A DNA stretch of 64,000 nucleotides from Acidobacteriota bacterium. Its GTDB lineage: Bacteria > Acidobacteriota > Holophagae > Thermotomaculales > Thermotomaculaceae. The stretch is taken from contig JAADJC010000065.1 of NCBI GenBank assembly GCA_013151025.1, positions 18,887 to 82,886 on the forward strand. The letters are read 5' to 3'. Below the pieces are notes generated by a model. It saw only the letters and a list, made by a program, of their open reading frames with translations. It was not told where the DNA came from and made no database searches. Both the position numbers and the translations under genes were made by a program. Positions 52,654 through 62,061 of this stretch are shown here, one piece after another (within the stretch, counting starts at the first letter, position 1; each line of letters begins with the position of its first letter).

Positions 52654-52804
52654 ATTCCGCGAACAATTCATTTTTTTCGCCGAAATTTTCTTATGTTTCC
52701 ATCGATGTTTGTATTAGCGTTTCTACGGGTTCAGGACCCAGGTATAGGCTTTGTTCCAATTATTCAACGCAAGGCGGCGTGTCTCCCTGACGGCATGGCT
52801 CACG

Positions 52805-53701
52805 CTATTCTTCGTTTGCCCGGGGATGAAATTTGAAATACACCTGTTTCAGCCTTTCCATGCTGATGTGGGTATAGATTTCCGTAGTGGTGATGGAAGA
52901 GTGCCCCAGCATCATCTGGACTGCCCGGAGATCCGCCCCGTGTTCCAGAAGATGGGTAGCGAAGGTGTGACGCAGAGTGTGAGGAGAGAGTTTGTCGGCG
53001 ATACCGATTTTCCTGCCGTAGCCTTTCAGGATTTTCCAGAATCCCTGGCGGGTCAGGGTATTGCCGAAGCGGTTGAGAAAAAGCACATAACTTTCCTTTC
53101 CTTTCAATGTGGCAATCCGGCCGTCGTTCCGATAGCGTTCCACCCAGTCCCGGGCAGTGTCGGTGAAGGGAACCAATCGTTCTTTTGCACCTTTGCCGAA
53201 GGTGATGAGAAAGCATTCTCCCATGTTCAGATCATTTATTTTCAAGTTAATTAACTCTGATACCCGAAGGCCGGTGGCGTAGAGAAGCTCAATCATGGCC
53301 TTGTCCCGCTGCCCGAATGGCGTCTCCACATCCGGCAATGACAATAATGTTTCCACTTCGGCATCGGTGAGGTATTTGGGCAACAAACGAAAAGCCCGGG
53401 GCGTTTCCAGTACGTCTGTCGGGTTTTCCGGAATCATCCCCTCTTCCGTCATGAACTTGTACATGTGGCGGAGGCTGGAGCAAAAACGCATGATAGACCG
53501 GGGAGAATATCCGGCATTGAAAAGGAAAGCCACATAACGGGTAACTGTTTCTTCGCCGACAGCCCTTAATTTCACTTTTTCCAATTCCAGGAACTTTCGG
53601 AACAGTACAATGTCGTTTCGGTACGCCTCAATGGTATTGCCGGATAATCCCTTCTCCACAATGAGATAGTTGATGAACGAAGAAACCGCAGCGTCACTCA
53701 T
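52805..53701 (-). CDS. xerD: tyrosine recombinase XerD
   Basis: A SAM-like core-binding domain (residues 1-90) is followed by the catalytic domain with Arg in LLYATGLRVSELINLKINDL, HTLRHTFATHLLEHGADLRA (His and Arg of the active site), LGHSSITTTEIYTH (His and catalytic Tyr). At 298 residues it has the size of XerC/XerD, which resolve chromosome dimers at dif during division. The XerD assignment rather than XerC is by general resemblance. The start at 53701 is chosen for length; the ribosome-binding site is weak. Confidence 0.9.
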   Translation of the reverse strand: MSDAAVSSFINYLIVEKGLSGNTIEAYRNDIVLFRKFLELEKVKLRAVGEETVTRYVAFLFNAGYSPRSIMRFCSSLRHMYKFMTEEGMIPENPTDVLETPRAFRLLPKYLTDAEVETLLSLPDVETPFGQRDKAMIELLYATGLRVSELINLKINDLNMGECFLITFGKGAKERLVPFTDTARDWVERYRNDGRIATLKGKESYVLFLNRFGNTLTRQGFWKILKGYGRKIGIADKLSPHTLRHTFATHLLEHGADLRAVQMMLGHSSITTTEIYTHISMERLKQVYFKFHPRANEE

Positions 53702-53710
53702 TTCGGGACC

Positions 53711-53755
53711 AAGTTTGAGTTTGAGTAGAAGCCAAGGTTGAGTAAAGAAAAAAGA
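53711..53755 (+). repeat. interspersed repeat copy upstream of xerD
   Basis: AAGTTTGAGTTTGAGTAGAA followed by GCCAAGGTTGAGTAAAGAAA is a copy of the degenerate element also seen at 45788, 60731 and, inverted, 35682. It lies in the 200-base gap between xerD and the dipeptidase gene. A GGGGATA-TGC-GATCCCC hairpin lies near 53858. Confidence 0.6.
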
Positions 53756-53902
53756 AGGGCACAGAAAAGTGCTATGCCCATTCCGCTTTCTTTGTCTGAC
53801 GCCCACGTCCACGCTGAAGGGAGTGATGTATGATGAGTGGCAAACGGCAGGGGATATGCGATCCCCTGATTTTTATGTTTCTTACCCCAATTCCTGATCA
53901 TC

Positions 53903-55141
53903 TCACGCGAGCAGATCAATAGCCAGGAGGCAGGTCAGCTCCGCAAAATCCACCAACTGCTTGATTTCAACGTATTCATTTGCCACATGGTAGGCCTCGT
54001 CGTCGCCGGGGCTCCAGCCCACAGCGAGAATACCAGCCAGGTTCATGGTTTTGGCGTAGGTACCGCCCCCCATGCCGAATGGTTCGGGCTCAAATCCCAG
54101 CACTTCTTTCGCGTTTTTCTGAATCGCATGAACCAGCTCATTGTCTGGATCCACCCCATGGGCATCATTCCAGGACATGCAACTCAACTGGAATTTGCCG
54201 CCGACAACCCGGTCCGCGCAGCCCTGAAGTGCCGTTGTTACATTCTCTTTTGTCATTCCCGGTACGGTTCGGATATCCAGATAAATGTAACAGCTTCCCG
54301 GAACAATATTCGGTGCCGCACCGCCGTGAATCTCTCCGAGGTTCAATGACGGGTCGCCGAGAACCGGATGCACCTCGTAATTGAATTTCAACATTTCAAT
54401 CTCATTGACCAGTTTTGCCATCATGTACACCGCGTTGATTCCCCGTTCCGGAGTGGAACCGTGGGCCTGCTTCCCGATGGCGGTGATTTTGAATACCGTC
54501 CGCCCCTTTTCGGCAATATCAATCCGTTCCATATTTTCCCCGATATCGGGAATGACGGAAAAGGTGGGATTCACCAGTTTTTCGTCCACAAGGTAGCCGA
54601 TACCGTAATCAATCCCGTCCGGGTCTTCCGCTTCTTCGTCCGCCAGTGCGGCAATCTGGAGCTGGCCGGCCAGTTCATCCCCGACAGCAGTTTCTTTCAG
54701 TACCTTTGCGGCTGCGAGAATGGATGCCAGCGGGCCCTTGTTGTCCAGTGTGCCTCTGCCGTAGAGAAAACCGTCTTTTTCCACCACTTCATAGGGGTCG
54801 GTATCCCAGCCTTCACCGGCGGGAACCACATCCATATGGGCGGGCATCATCAGGCGTTTACCGTTCGCATTTTTCCCCAGTGTTCCGATTACATTGGGCC
54901 TGCCCTCCATCCGGGCATATTCGTTGTACGGGATTCCGGCTTCATCCAGTACCCGTTTCACAATCTTTGCCACCCGGTATTCTTCTCCCCGGATTTTCAG
55001 AAAAGGGAATTCCGGCAGCTTTTCCGATACCACATTCACAGTTTTTTCCGCGCACATTTCCCGGGTTAAATCCACAACGGTTTTTGTGATCTCATCCCGG
55101 TGTTCCCGAAAGTATTGACGAATGGTTTCTCTCGCAGTCAT
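53903..55141 (-). CDS. M20-family dipeptidase (PepV/Sapep-like)
   Basis: This is a zinc-dependent exopeptidase of 412 residues. Metal and catalytic residues are in MPAHMDVVPAGEGWDTDPYE, GRGTLDNKGPLAS and LADEEAEDPDGIDYGIGYLV. A lid domain lies between about residues 180 and 330 (EKGRTVFKITAIGKQAHGST). FGMGGGTYAKTM near the C-terminus is typical of the dipeptidase branch. The start at 55141 follows AAGGAGG. It probably cleaves dipeptides in the cytoplasm. It stands alone between divergent neighbours. Confidence 0.9.
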   Translation of the reverse strand: MTARETIRQYFREHRDEITKTVVDLTREMCAEKTVNVVSEKLPEFPFLKIRGEEYRVAKIVKRVLDEAGIPYNEYARMEGRPNVIGTLGKNANGKRLMMPAHMDVVPAGEGWDTDPYEVVEKDGFLYGRGTLDNKGPLASILAAAKVLKETAVGDELAGQLQIAALADEEAEDPDGIDYGIGYLVDEKLVNPTFSVIPDIGENMERIDIAEKGRTVFKITAIGKQAHGSTPERGINAVYMMAKLVNEIEMLKFNYEVHPVLGDPSLNLGEIHGGAAPNIVPGSCYIYLDIRTVPGMTKENVTTALQGCADRVVGGKFQLSCMSWNDAHGVDPDNELVHAIQKNAKEVLGFEPEPFGMGGGTYAKTMNLAGILAVGWSPGDDEAYHVANEYVEIKQLVDFAELTCLLAIDLLA

Positions 55142-55418
55142 TTCTGCCTCCTTATGAAGCAATTCTTCACCATTCGAGTTTACCAAAAAAATATAATTGT
55201 GGGGCGTGAAACTGTCCTCGGCAGGAAGTGCCGAAAAAGAGTAAAAGAAACTGCATTTTGCTTCCGTTTTCGGAAAAAATCCAATAGAAATGAAATTTAT
55301 TCGGAATCATAAAGAGTTATGATAAAATTTTTCGGAAAAATTTGTTGTTATTGCAGAACCCTGTCGGGGGGCAAAATGAAATCAATCCGGTCAATGAGCC
55401 GGGGAATGAGAGGAATTT
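55142..55418. other. divergent intergenic region
   Basis: No gene is supported in this AT-rich gap between the dipeptidase and the secreted PKD protein. It must contain both promoters. TATAATTG near 55191 is a possible -10 element on the plus strand, but no convincing -35 partner was found. Confidence 0.3.
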
Positions 55419-57875
55419 ATGTATCAAATAACTGCTTTCAAATTTAGAAAAATTCGAAATTACCTGAAATTCGGAGATATTCTCCGGTTTACGGCAGCTG
55501 CTTTGTTTATGTTTTTTCTTTCGGGAGTGCAGGCACAGAACAAGGGCTTTTCCCAAATAAATTGTGACGGAACGGAGAACGGAATCGTCAACGGCAGTTT
55601 TGAGACCGGGGACTTTTCCGGCTGGATTGTCACAGACCTTTCAGAACCATTCTTTCCGTTAATGGTCATGGGTAGCGGGGTGCAAACCTGGTTGGGTTTC
55701 TTTATGTCAACCCCGACAGATGGCACATTTGAGGCTTTTACCGGATTTGATGGAAATGGACCGGGAATCATTTCCCTGGCCCAGGATGTTTCCATTACAC
55801 CCTGTACCAGCTTACTCACCTTCGATTATCGCGCGGCATGGGAATTGTCAATGTTCGGTGCCACTATTGACCGCCATTTCCGGGTAGAGGTTCAGCCTGA
55901 CGGAGGCGGTACGGCACTTCAATCATGGATGGTCCTCACTGCGAAGGCAGGAACACTTGTAGACGATACGGGCAACCTTTCAGAAGCAATTGACCTCTCG
56001 GCATACCTGAACCAGAATATCCGAATCGTGTTTGCTTGGGAAATTCCGGAAGATTTTTCCGGCCCCGCACAGTTTCAGCTGGATAACGTACATTTAAGAG
56101 CACCGGTTATCCACGCAAGCTCCGGAGAAAACGGGACGATTTCACCTGCCGGAGACATTGCTGTTGCCTCAGGTGGGACGCGGAAATTTGATTTTACACC
56201 GGACGAAGGTCACGCGGTGAAAGACGTGATTGTGGATGGCAGCCATCTCGGGTATCTGGCAGATTTCCGGTTTTCGAATGTTGTATCGGATCATTCCATC
56301 CGGGTAACATTCTTTTCATTGACGGCACAGTCTCAACCCCCGGTCATTACCGCGTTTACTGCTATCCCCGAAGCCGGGAATGCGCCTTTGAATGTCGTGT
56401 TTTCCGCGACTGCGGAAGATCCGGACGGGGGCGGGATTATCCAGTACCGCTGGGATTTTGACGGGGACGGTATCTTTGACACGGCAACTACAGAGGGAAC
56501 CGTCAGCCATCGTTATGTGGTTCCGGGTGACTATCCGGTCACTGTTATGGTAGTGGATGACCAGTGGGAAGCCACTGTTTCCAATCCACTCCTGGTGCAG
56601 GTATCCAAACCCGCAGTAATGGAGATTCCACTTCCCACCGTTCTGGACGTCAGCAAATCTTTCGGGTCCGTGAAGGGTGAATTATCCATCGTGTCCAACT
56701 TTGTTGTGAATCCCTTTGGCGAACCGGTTACCGTTTCGTTGGTTGCCACAGATGCGGATGGAGAAGTATTGGCAACTTTGAATCAGGTACTTCCGGCCTA
56801 CGGAAAGCAATTGGTGGATCTGTCAGGATTTGCCGAAGTCGCATACACCAGGGTAAAACTTCAGGCTGACCATTATGTGATTCTTGCCACAGATATGGCG
56901 GTTTCCAATAGCCGGATGTGGGCTCATCTCCCCACCTCATTGGCATCTTCCCTTCTGATTCCGCACATTGCAGGGACATCTGGTTGGCAGACACTGGCCT
57001 TCCTGTCCAACAGTCCCCGGTACAACCTGGACATGGTTATCGGTGGGCAGTCACATCCCCTGGGTAATGCTTATCTTCCTTTTATAGACCTTGGTGCGAT
57101 GCTTCCTGAAAACGAGAATGAGGGAAAGGCCTGGGGAAAGGCAATTGACAATCCAGGTAATCCTTTTTCCGATAACCAGGTCCTTTCCGGTTTTCAGGTA
57201 TTCTTCCAGACAGACGGAGACGGTGCTGCAATGGAATTACCGGGAACAGCGGCCGAAACGCTTTATCTGGCGGCAACAAATTTTAATACTGCGGATGGAT
57301 GGAAGGGGCTTGCGTTGACCAATCCGGGCTCGCAGCCTGTCACAGCTGTTTTTTCTTTTTACAAAACAGACGGTAGTCCTGCGGGGAGTGGAACACTGAC
57401 GATTCCGGCGGGGGAGAAACTGGCAGGTGCTTTCGCACAGCTTTTCCCTGATCTGGATTCCGATGCAAAATGGGCAAGGGTTGATGCCGATGGTCCTCTC
57501 GCCGGGTTGCAATTATTGGGAGGCTCAGGCGGCGGCATTGCCGGACTCACCCTGAACCGTTGCCCGGATACAAAACTTACAATTCCTTTGGTAGCAGCGA
57601 ATATGGTTGCGAGTGTGTCTGTGACCAATCCAGCGGAAATGGCAGCCGACGTCGTGTTATCACTGACCGGATCGGATGGCGTAGTAAAAGGCACAAATCA
57701 GTTTCTGTTGAATTCAGGTTCTGCTTCCACGTCCAAGATTGCAGATCTTTTCCCGGACGTTGAACTGACCGATTCGGACTATCTGATGTTGAAAGCATCC
57801 TGCGGGGTTCTGGCTACCGTCACTGCAACCAATGAAGCAGGAACAACGTGGATGGGCCTTGCGGCTGTTCGCTGA
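55419..57875 (+). CDS. large secreted protein with PKD domain
   Basis: An N-terminal signal sequence (FTAAALFMFFLSGVQAQ) is followed by a jelly-roll-like region (residues about 45-225; NGIVNGSFETGDFSGWIV, FRVEVQPDGGG). Next come a short beta-repeat (SSGENGTISPAGDIAVASGG) and a PKD domain around 300-390 (AEDPDGGGIIQYRWDFDGDG, PGDYPVTVMVVDD). The long C-terminal half (400-818) has repeated immunoglobulin-like strands and no recognised catalytic motif. It is likely an extracellular or surface protein; substrate binding or adhesion is a guess. GAGGAA precedes the ATG, and a strong terminator follows. Confidence 0.8.
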   Translation: MYQITAFKFRKIRNYLKFGDILRFTAAALFMFFLSGVQAQNKGFSQINCDGTENGIVNGSFETGDFSGWIVTDLSEPFFPLMVMGSGVQTWLGFFMSTPTDGTFEAFTGFDGNGPGIISLAQDVSITPCTSLLTFDYRAAWELSMFGATIDRHFRVEVQPDGGGTALQSWMVLTAKAGTLVDDTGNLSEAIDLSAYLNQNIRIVFAWEIPEDFSGPAQFQLDNVHLRAPVIHASSGENGTISPAGDIAVASGGTRKFDFTPDEGHAVKDVIVDGSHLGYLADFRFSNVVSDHSIRVTFFSLTAQSQPPVITAFTAIPEAGNAPLNVVFSATAEDPDGGGIIQYRWDFDGDGIFDTATTEGTVSHRYVVPGDYPVTVMVVDDQWEATVSNPLLVQVSKPAVMEIPLPTVLDVSKSFGSVKGELSIVSNFVVNPFGEPVTVSLVATDADGEVLATLNQVLPAYGKQLVDLSGFAEVAYTRVKLQADHYVILATDMAVSNSRMWAHLPTSLASSLLIPHIAGTSGWQTLAFLSNSPRYNLDMVIGGQSHPLGNAYLPFIDLGAMLPENENEGKAWGKAIDNPGNPFSDNQVLSGFQVFFQTDGDGAAMELPGTAAETLYLAATNFNTADGWKGLALTNPGSQPVTAVFSFYKTDGSPAGSGTLTIPAGEKLAGAFAQLFPDLDSDAKWARVDADGPLAGLQLLGGSGGGIAGLTLNRCPDTKLTIPLVAANMVASVSVTNPAEMAADVVLSLTGSDGVVKGTNQFLLNSGSASTSKIADLFPDVELTDSDYLMLKASCGVLATVTATNEAGTTWMGLAAVR

Positions 57876-57898
57876 TTTTCTGAACAATATTTATTCTG

Positions 57899-57927
57899 AG
57901 GGGCGGTTCACACCGCCCCTTTTTTTT
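57899..57927 (+). terminator. Rho-independent terminator of the PKD protein gene
   Basis: AGGGGCGGT and ACCGCCCCT form a nine-base stem with loop TCAC, followed by a run of T to 57927. Confidence 0.92.
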
Positions 57928-58007
57928 CTCAAACTCAAACTGCCTTTACCCAACCTTGTCTTCCAACCTGTGATAGAATGAGGCCATAAATAGAGAGGAG
58001 AATTATT

Positions 58008-58982
58008 ATGAATCAACAAATCATAGACATTTCGGATTTCAAGATTTCGAAAGAAAAAATCATGCCTTATCTAAACCTGCTGTGGCTGCTACCTCTGGTT
58101 ATACTGGTATTCGGAAGCTGGTACACGATTCAGCCGGACGAGGTGGGTGTCATTCAGCGGTTCGGCAAATTCAGCCGGACGGAAACCCCGGGCCTTCATT
58201 TCAAGGTGCCACTTGTGGAAACAGTGACCAAGGTGCCTGTGAAACGCCAGCAGAAGATGGAATTCGGATTTCGCACCCTGAAGGCCGGTATCCAGTCCCA
58301 GTATTCCACCCGTAATTTCTACGATGAATCCATGATGTTAACCGGAGATCTCAGCATCGGTGAGATCAAATGGATTGTTCAGTACAAGATACAGGATCCG
58401 GTAAAGTACCTTTTCCGGGTGAGGGATGTTCAGGGAACGTTCCGTAATATTTGCGAGGCGGCTATGCGGGAAGTGGTGGGAGATCGCTCCATCAACGAAG
58501 TCCTGACCACAGGGCGTGAGGAGATTGCCATATCGGCTCTGGATATGATCCGGGAGCTTTGTAAACAGTACGATACCGGCCTTGCTGTAAACCGGGTGGT
58601 GCTTCAGGATGTTAATCCCCCGGAACCTGTGAAGCCTTCTTTCAACGAAGTGAACCAGGCGATTCAGGAAAAGGAAAAGATGATCAACCAGGCGCTGGCC
58701 CAGTACAATAAGGTGATTCCCGCAGCAAAAGGGAAAGCGCTACAGAAAATTCAGGAGGCAGAGGGCTATGCGATTCGACGTGTAAACGAGGCTCAGGGGG
58801 ATGTGGCCAGGTTCCGGGATGTGCTGGTACAGTACCGGAAAGCCCCGGCCATTACCAAGAAACGCCTGTACTTTGAAACCATGCAGGAAATTATTCCCAG
58901 AATCGGCAAAATTGTCGTGATTGACGAGAAGGTGAAGTCCGTATTGCCCTTTTTAAATCTCAGCGGGGGGGTGGTGAAATGA
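58008..58982 (+). CDS. hflK: HflK-like SPFH membrane protein
   Basis: A single N-terminal membrane helix (LNLLWLLPLVILVFGSWYTI) leads to an SPFH/band-7 domain (PDEVGVIQRFGKFSRTETPG, RNICEAAMREVVGDRSINEV) and a coiled-coil C-terminus (INQALAQYNKVIPAAKGKAL). With HflC it forms a large ring that surrounds and restrains the FtsH protease. The 324-residue protein lacks the Gly/Pro-rich N-terminal segment of E. coli HflK. It overlaps hflC by four bases; GAGAGGAG precedes the ATG. Confidence 0.92.
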   Translation: MNQQIIDISDFKISKEKIMPYLNLLWLLPLVILVFGSWYTIQPDEVGVIQRFGKFSRTETPGLHFKVPLVETVTKVPVKRQQKMEFGFRTLKAGIQSQYSTRNFYDESMMLTGDLSIGEIKWIVQYKIQDPVKYLFRVRDVQGTFRNICEAAMREVVGDRSINEVLTTGREEIAISALDMIRELCKQYDTGLAVNRVVLQDVNPPEPVKPSFNEVNQAIQEKEKMINQALAQYNKVIPAAKGKALQKIQEAEGYAIRRVNEAQGDVARFRDVLVQYRKAPAITKKRLYFETMQEIIPRIGKIVVIDEKVKSVLPFLNLSGGVVK

Positions 58983-59914
58983 AAGCCGCAGGGGGATTGA
59001 TCGTTGCGATTATAATTATTGTACTGTTTGTGGCCAGCGGGGGGGTGTTTGTAGTGAACGAAACCCAGCAGGTTATCATCACCCAGTTCGGAAAACCCGT
59101 GGGTAAGCCGATTGTTGAAGCCGGACTCCACTTCAAGATACCCCTAATTCAGAAAGCAAATTTTTTTGAAAATCGATGGTTGGAGTGGGACGGGGATGCC
59201 AATCAGATTACCACAAAAGACAAAAAGTACATCTGGGTAGATTCCTATGCGAGATGGCGGATTTCAGACCCGTTGAAATTCTTTGAGACAATGATGAACG
59301 AAATGGGTGCCCAGGGACGACTGGATGACATTATCGGCGGGGAAACCCGGGTGAATGTGGCCAGATTTGACCTCATTGAACTGGTTCGCACCAGTAGTCG
59401 GAGGATGAATCTGACCATAAGCGCTGGCGCCGGGGCAGCTGATCAGAGGGATTTTCATGTGAAAACCGGCAGGGAAAAAATTACCCGGATGATTCTGGAT
59501 AAAATCAAAAAAGTTACACCGACTTATGGAATTGAACTGGTAGATTTTCGCATTAAGCGCCTGAACTATGAAAAATCCGTTCGGGCAAAGGTGTACGAGC
59601 GGATGATCAGTGAACGACAGCGGATTGCGGAACAGTACCGTTCCGAAGGGCAGGGGAAGAAAGCGGAAATCATCGGGAAGACCCAGCGGGAACTGGAGAG
59701 GATTCAATCGGAATCGTATCGTAAATCAGAGGAGATTAAGGGAAAAGCGGACGCGACAGCAACCAAGATTTACGCGGACACTTATTCCAAAGACCCGAAT
59801 TTTTACAAGTTCCTGAAGAGTCTGGAAGCGCTGAAGGCGACTGCTTCAAAAAAGCAGACATTGATACTCTCCACGGACAGCGAATTCTATGAGTTGATGA
59901 AACGGTATAAATAA
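58979..59914 (+). CDS. hflC: HflC-like SPFH membrane protein
   Basis: The layout is the same as for HflK: a membrane helix at the N-terminus (LIVAIIIIVLFVASGGVFVV), then an SPFH domain (NETQQVIITQFGKPVGKPIV, GLHFKIPLIQKANFFENRWL) and a helical tail rich in Glu/Arg (RMISERQRIAEQYRSEGQGK). The ending SLEALKATASKKQTLILSTD is typical of HflC. Its start overlaps the hflK stop (ATGA). Together they should modulate FtsH in the inner membrane; ftsH itself is not in the window. Confidence 0.93.
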   Translation: MKAAGGLIVAIIIIVLFVASGGVFVVNETQQVIITQFGKPVGKPIVEAGLHFKIPLIQKANFFENRWLEWDGDANQITTKDKKYIWVDSYARWRISDPLKFFETMMNEMGAQGRLDDIIGGETRVNVARFDLIELVRTSSRRMNLTISAGAGAADQRDFHVKTGREKITRMILDKIKKVTPTYGIELVDFRIKRLNYEKSVRAKVYERMISERQRIAEQYRSEGQGKKAEIIGKTQRELERIQSESYRKSEEIKGKADATATKIYADTYSKDPNFYKFLKSLEALKATASKKQTLILSTDSEFYELMKRYK

Positions 59915-59925
59915 CCGGAGGAATT

Positions 59926-60345
59926 ATGGGCACAGGACTGAAAATCACGCTGGGTTCTGACCTGAAACTGTTGGATACGGCAAAGCAAGCGTTTGACAAT
60001 TTCATGGATGCCGTGGATGCAGGCGGAGAGGATTTTCGGTACTGGTGCTGGGTAGGAATTCAGGAGGCGCTGGTGAATGCTATTCGCCACGGCAATTCGG
60101 GGCAATATGAAACCCCGGTAGAATTTTCAATCAAACTTAGGGATGAAGGCGTTCGCTTTGCCGTATCAGATCGGGGGAAGGGGGTTTCATTGGAAAGCCT
60201 GCCGGACCCCACAGCTCCAGAAAATCTCCTTCGTTCGTCCGGACGGGGCTTCCTGTTTATTCAAAACGCGATGGACCGGGTTTCCACAAAACGGAAACCC
60301 GGTTCTTTTACTTTGATTATGGAAAAAGATTTCGGGGGGAAGTAA
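59926..60345 (+). CDS. anti-sigma regulatory factor (RsbW-like serine kinase)
   Basis: This 139-residue GHKL ATPase-fold protein has the N box QEALVNAIRHGNSG, G1 VSDRGKGVSLESLP and G2 SSGRGFLFIQNAMDRV. RsbW-type proteins bind a sigma factor or partner and phosphorylate a STAS antagonist. The cognate antagonist is encoded two bases downstream. It lies 11 bases after hflC, so the pair may be expressed with the FtsH regulators. The controlled sigma factor is not in view. Confidence 0.9.
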   Translation: MGTGLKITLGSDLKLLDTAKQAFDNFMDAVDAGGEDFRYWCWVGIQEALVNAIRHGNSGQYETPVEFSIKLRDEGVRFAVSDRGKGVSLESLPDPTAPENLLRSSGRGFLFIQNAMDRVSTKRKPGSFTLIMEKDFGGK

Positions 60346-60347
60346 AT

Positions 60348-60701
60348 ATGCTGGAAATCAAGGAAAAAGCTGTTGCTACCGTCACCATTTTGAACCTGAA
60401 AGGGAAAATCACCATCGGATCTGGTGATGCCATGCTGAGAAAGCGTATCGAAGACATGATTAAAAGTGGCCATCGTCAAATCATTCTTAACATGGCCAGG
60501 GTGTCTTATCTGGATTCTTCCGGTACCGGTGAACTGGTCAGTTGCCTCATTAAAACACGCAGGGAGAACGGGCAGCTAAAATTGCTTAACATCTCGCAAA
60601 AAATACAGGATATTCTCCAGATTGCCCAGCTCTTTTCAATCTTTGAAGTCTTTACAGATGAAGCCGAAGCGGTCGCCAGCTTTCTCTTACCGGATAAGTA
60701 G
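60348..60701 (+). CDS. STAS-domain anti-sigma factor antagonist (RsbV-like)
   Basis: This 117-residue STAS domain has the phosphorylation site SYLDSSGTGELVSCLIKTRR (Ser in DSSGTGE). It should be phosphorylated by the kinase encoded two bases upstream and release the sigma factor or partner when dephosphorylated. The remaining features (ILNLKGKITIGSGDAMLRKR) are standard. No phosphatase gene is adjacent. Confidence 0.92.
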   Translation: MLEIKEKAVATVTILNLKGKITIGSGDAMLRKRIEDMIKSGHRQIILNMARVSYLDSSGTGELVSCLIKTRRENGQLKLLNISQKIQDILQIAQLFSIFEVFTDEAEAVASFLLPDK

Positions 60702-60720
60702 GCGAAAAGTTTACGTAGAA

Positions 60721-60790
60721 GGCAAGTTTGAGGTTGAGCAGGAACCAAGGTCGAGTGAAGAAAAGAAGTGAAGAGTGACGGGTGATGAGT
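60721..60790 (+). repeat. interspersed repeat copy after the STAS gene
   Basis: CAAGTTTGAGGTTGAGCAGG followed by AACCAAGGTCGAGTGAAGAA is a copy of the element at 45788 and 53711. It starts about 20 bases after the STAS stop codon, as the 45788 copy does after the protease gene. No gene is supported between 60702 and 60973. Confidence 0.6.
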
Positions 60791-60925
60791 GGAAAAAAGA
60801 AAACTCACCATTGGCTGTTCATAGCTAATCCACTGATTTTCCTAAACTAATCACAAGTTACAAATTACTGTGTCTGTGGCGACAGTTGTGGTTGCAATCC
60901 CTGAATAACGATCTAACTCAATAAA

Positions 60926-60953
60926 AAAGGGGAACGAATTTTCGTTCCCCTTT
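60926..60953 (-). terminator. Rho-independent terminator of the SerA-like gene
   Basis: AAAGGGGAACGAA and TTCGTTCCCCTTT form a perfect stem. On the minus strand it ends in six T residues. It lies about 20 bases after the stop of the dehydrogenase gene. Confidence 0.9.
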
Positions 60954-60973
60954 CTCATATTTACAAAAATTGT

Positions 60974-61900
60974 TTATTTGTTGACCTGGAAAGTGGTATT
61001 TCCCCGTTCAAAAAAACCGAGAATCTGATTGGCTGCTGCCAGAGCGGCGTTCACATTGGCCTCCAGCGTCTGGGCACCCATCTTTTTGGTGGTGAAAAAG
61101 ACCCGATCCGGATATGTGGCCAGGAGCTTATCCTTGCAATCCGGCGCAATATCCGATACATAGCGGAAATCCGGTCGTTTTTCCAGCATTTCCTTTAACC
61201 CGTCTTCGTCAATCACTTCTTTTCTGGCAGTATTCACCACCATTGCACCTTCCTTCATTCGGGACATCAAGGCAAAGTTGATGGACTTGATGGTAGGTTT
61301 GATTGCCGGGATATGCAGTGAAACATAGTCACACCGGTCATATAGTGCTTCCACTGAATCTACTGGTTCCACGTCATCAGCCCGGATGGAATCCGCCGGG
61401 ACAAAGGGGTCATACGCCAGCACACTCATTCCGAAGCCATGGGCAATCCGCGCGACATTCCGGCCCACATTCCCATAGGCCTGAAGGCCCAGCGTTTTGC
61501 CTTTCAGCTCCGTTCCGGCTTTCCCGGTGTAGGCGCGGCGTGCCATGTAAATCATCAGGCCGAAGACCAGTTCCGCCACCGCGTTGGAATTCTGGCCCGG
61601 CGTGTTCATCACAACGATCCCCTTCTCAGACGCAGCTTCCAGTTCCACGTTGTCGTACCCGGCGCCGGCCCGCACCACAATCTTCAGTTTCGGCGCGTTG
61701 TCCATCACTTCCCGGGTCACTTTATCACTTCGAATGATCAGCGCTTCCACATCGGAAACCGCGTTCACAAACGCCTGCTGATCCGGGTATTTTTCCAGAA
61801 CCTGCAATTCATATCCGGCGCCTTCCACAATCTTCCGAATCCCGTCCACTGCAACCGGTGCAAACGGCTTGACTGTCGCGACCATTACTTTCTTTGACAT
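60974..61900 (-). CDS. D-3-phosphoglycerate dehydrogenase-like protein, Lys-type (type III)
   Basis: This short (308-residue) D-2-hydroxyacid dehydrogenase lacks ACT or ASB domains. Conserved parts are [40 protein letters not shown], the NAD loop [20 protein letters not shown] and the active-site Arg in [16 protein letters not shown]. The catalytic His of TPHxG is replaced by Lys (TTKKMGAQT). This matches the type III-K phosphoglycerate dehydrogenases known from Bacteroides and Entamoeba, which begin serine synthesis. The start at 61900 has better spacing from AGGAGG than the ATG one codon earlier. Confidence 0.85.
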   Translation of the reverse strand: MSKKVMVATVKPFAPVAVDGIRKIVEGAGYELQVLEKYPDQQAFVNAVSDVEALIIRSDKVTREVMDNAPKLKIVVRAGAGYDNVELEAASEKGIVVMNTPGQNSNAVAELVFGLMIYMARRAYTGKAGTELKGKTLGLQAYGNVGRNVARIAHGFGMSVLAYDPFVPADSIRADDVEPVDSVEALYDRCDYVSLHIPAIKPTIKSINFALMSRMKEGAMVVNTARKEVIDEDGLKEMLEKRPDFRYVSDIAPDCKDKLLATYPDRVFFTTKKMGAQTLEANVNAALAAANQILGFFERGNTTFQVNK

Positions 61901-61958
61901 CATTCCCCTCCTGAACACGTTAAAAATTACCCCTCAACTTTAACCTACAGACACAGAA

Positions 61959-62051
61959 GGGACAAGTTTAAGTTTGAGTCTGAGTCTGACCGGAAAAGGA
62001 CACAGAGAGTATCCCATTTTCTTTACTTGAACTTAAACTCAAACTTGTCCC
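61959..62051. repeat. imperfect inverted repeat between serA-like and aldo/keto reductase genes
   Basis: GGGACAAGTTTAAGTTTGAG at 61959 and CTTAAACTCAAACTTGTCCC at 62032 are 20-base arms with two mismatches, separated by 53 bases. The TTTGAG units resemble the head of the interspersed repeats at 53711 and 60721. The arms could pair in RNA, but no T run follows. Confidence 0.55.
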
Positions 62052-62061
62052 CACTTTGCCC

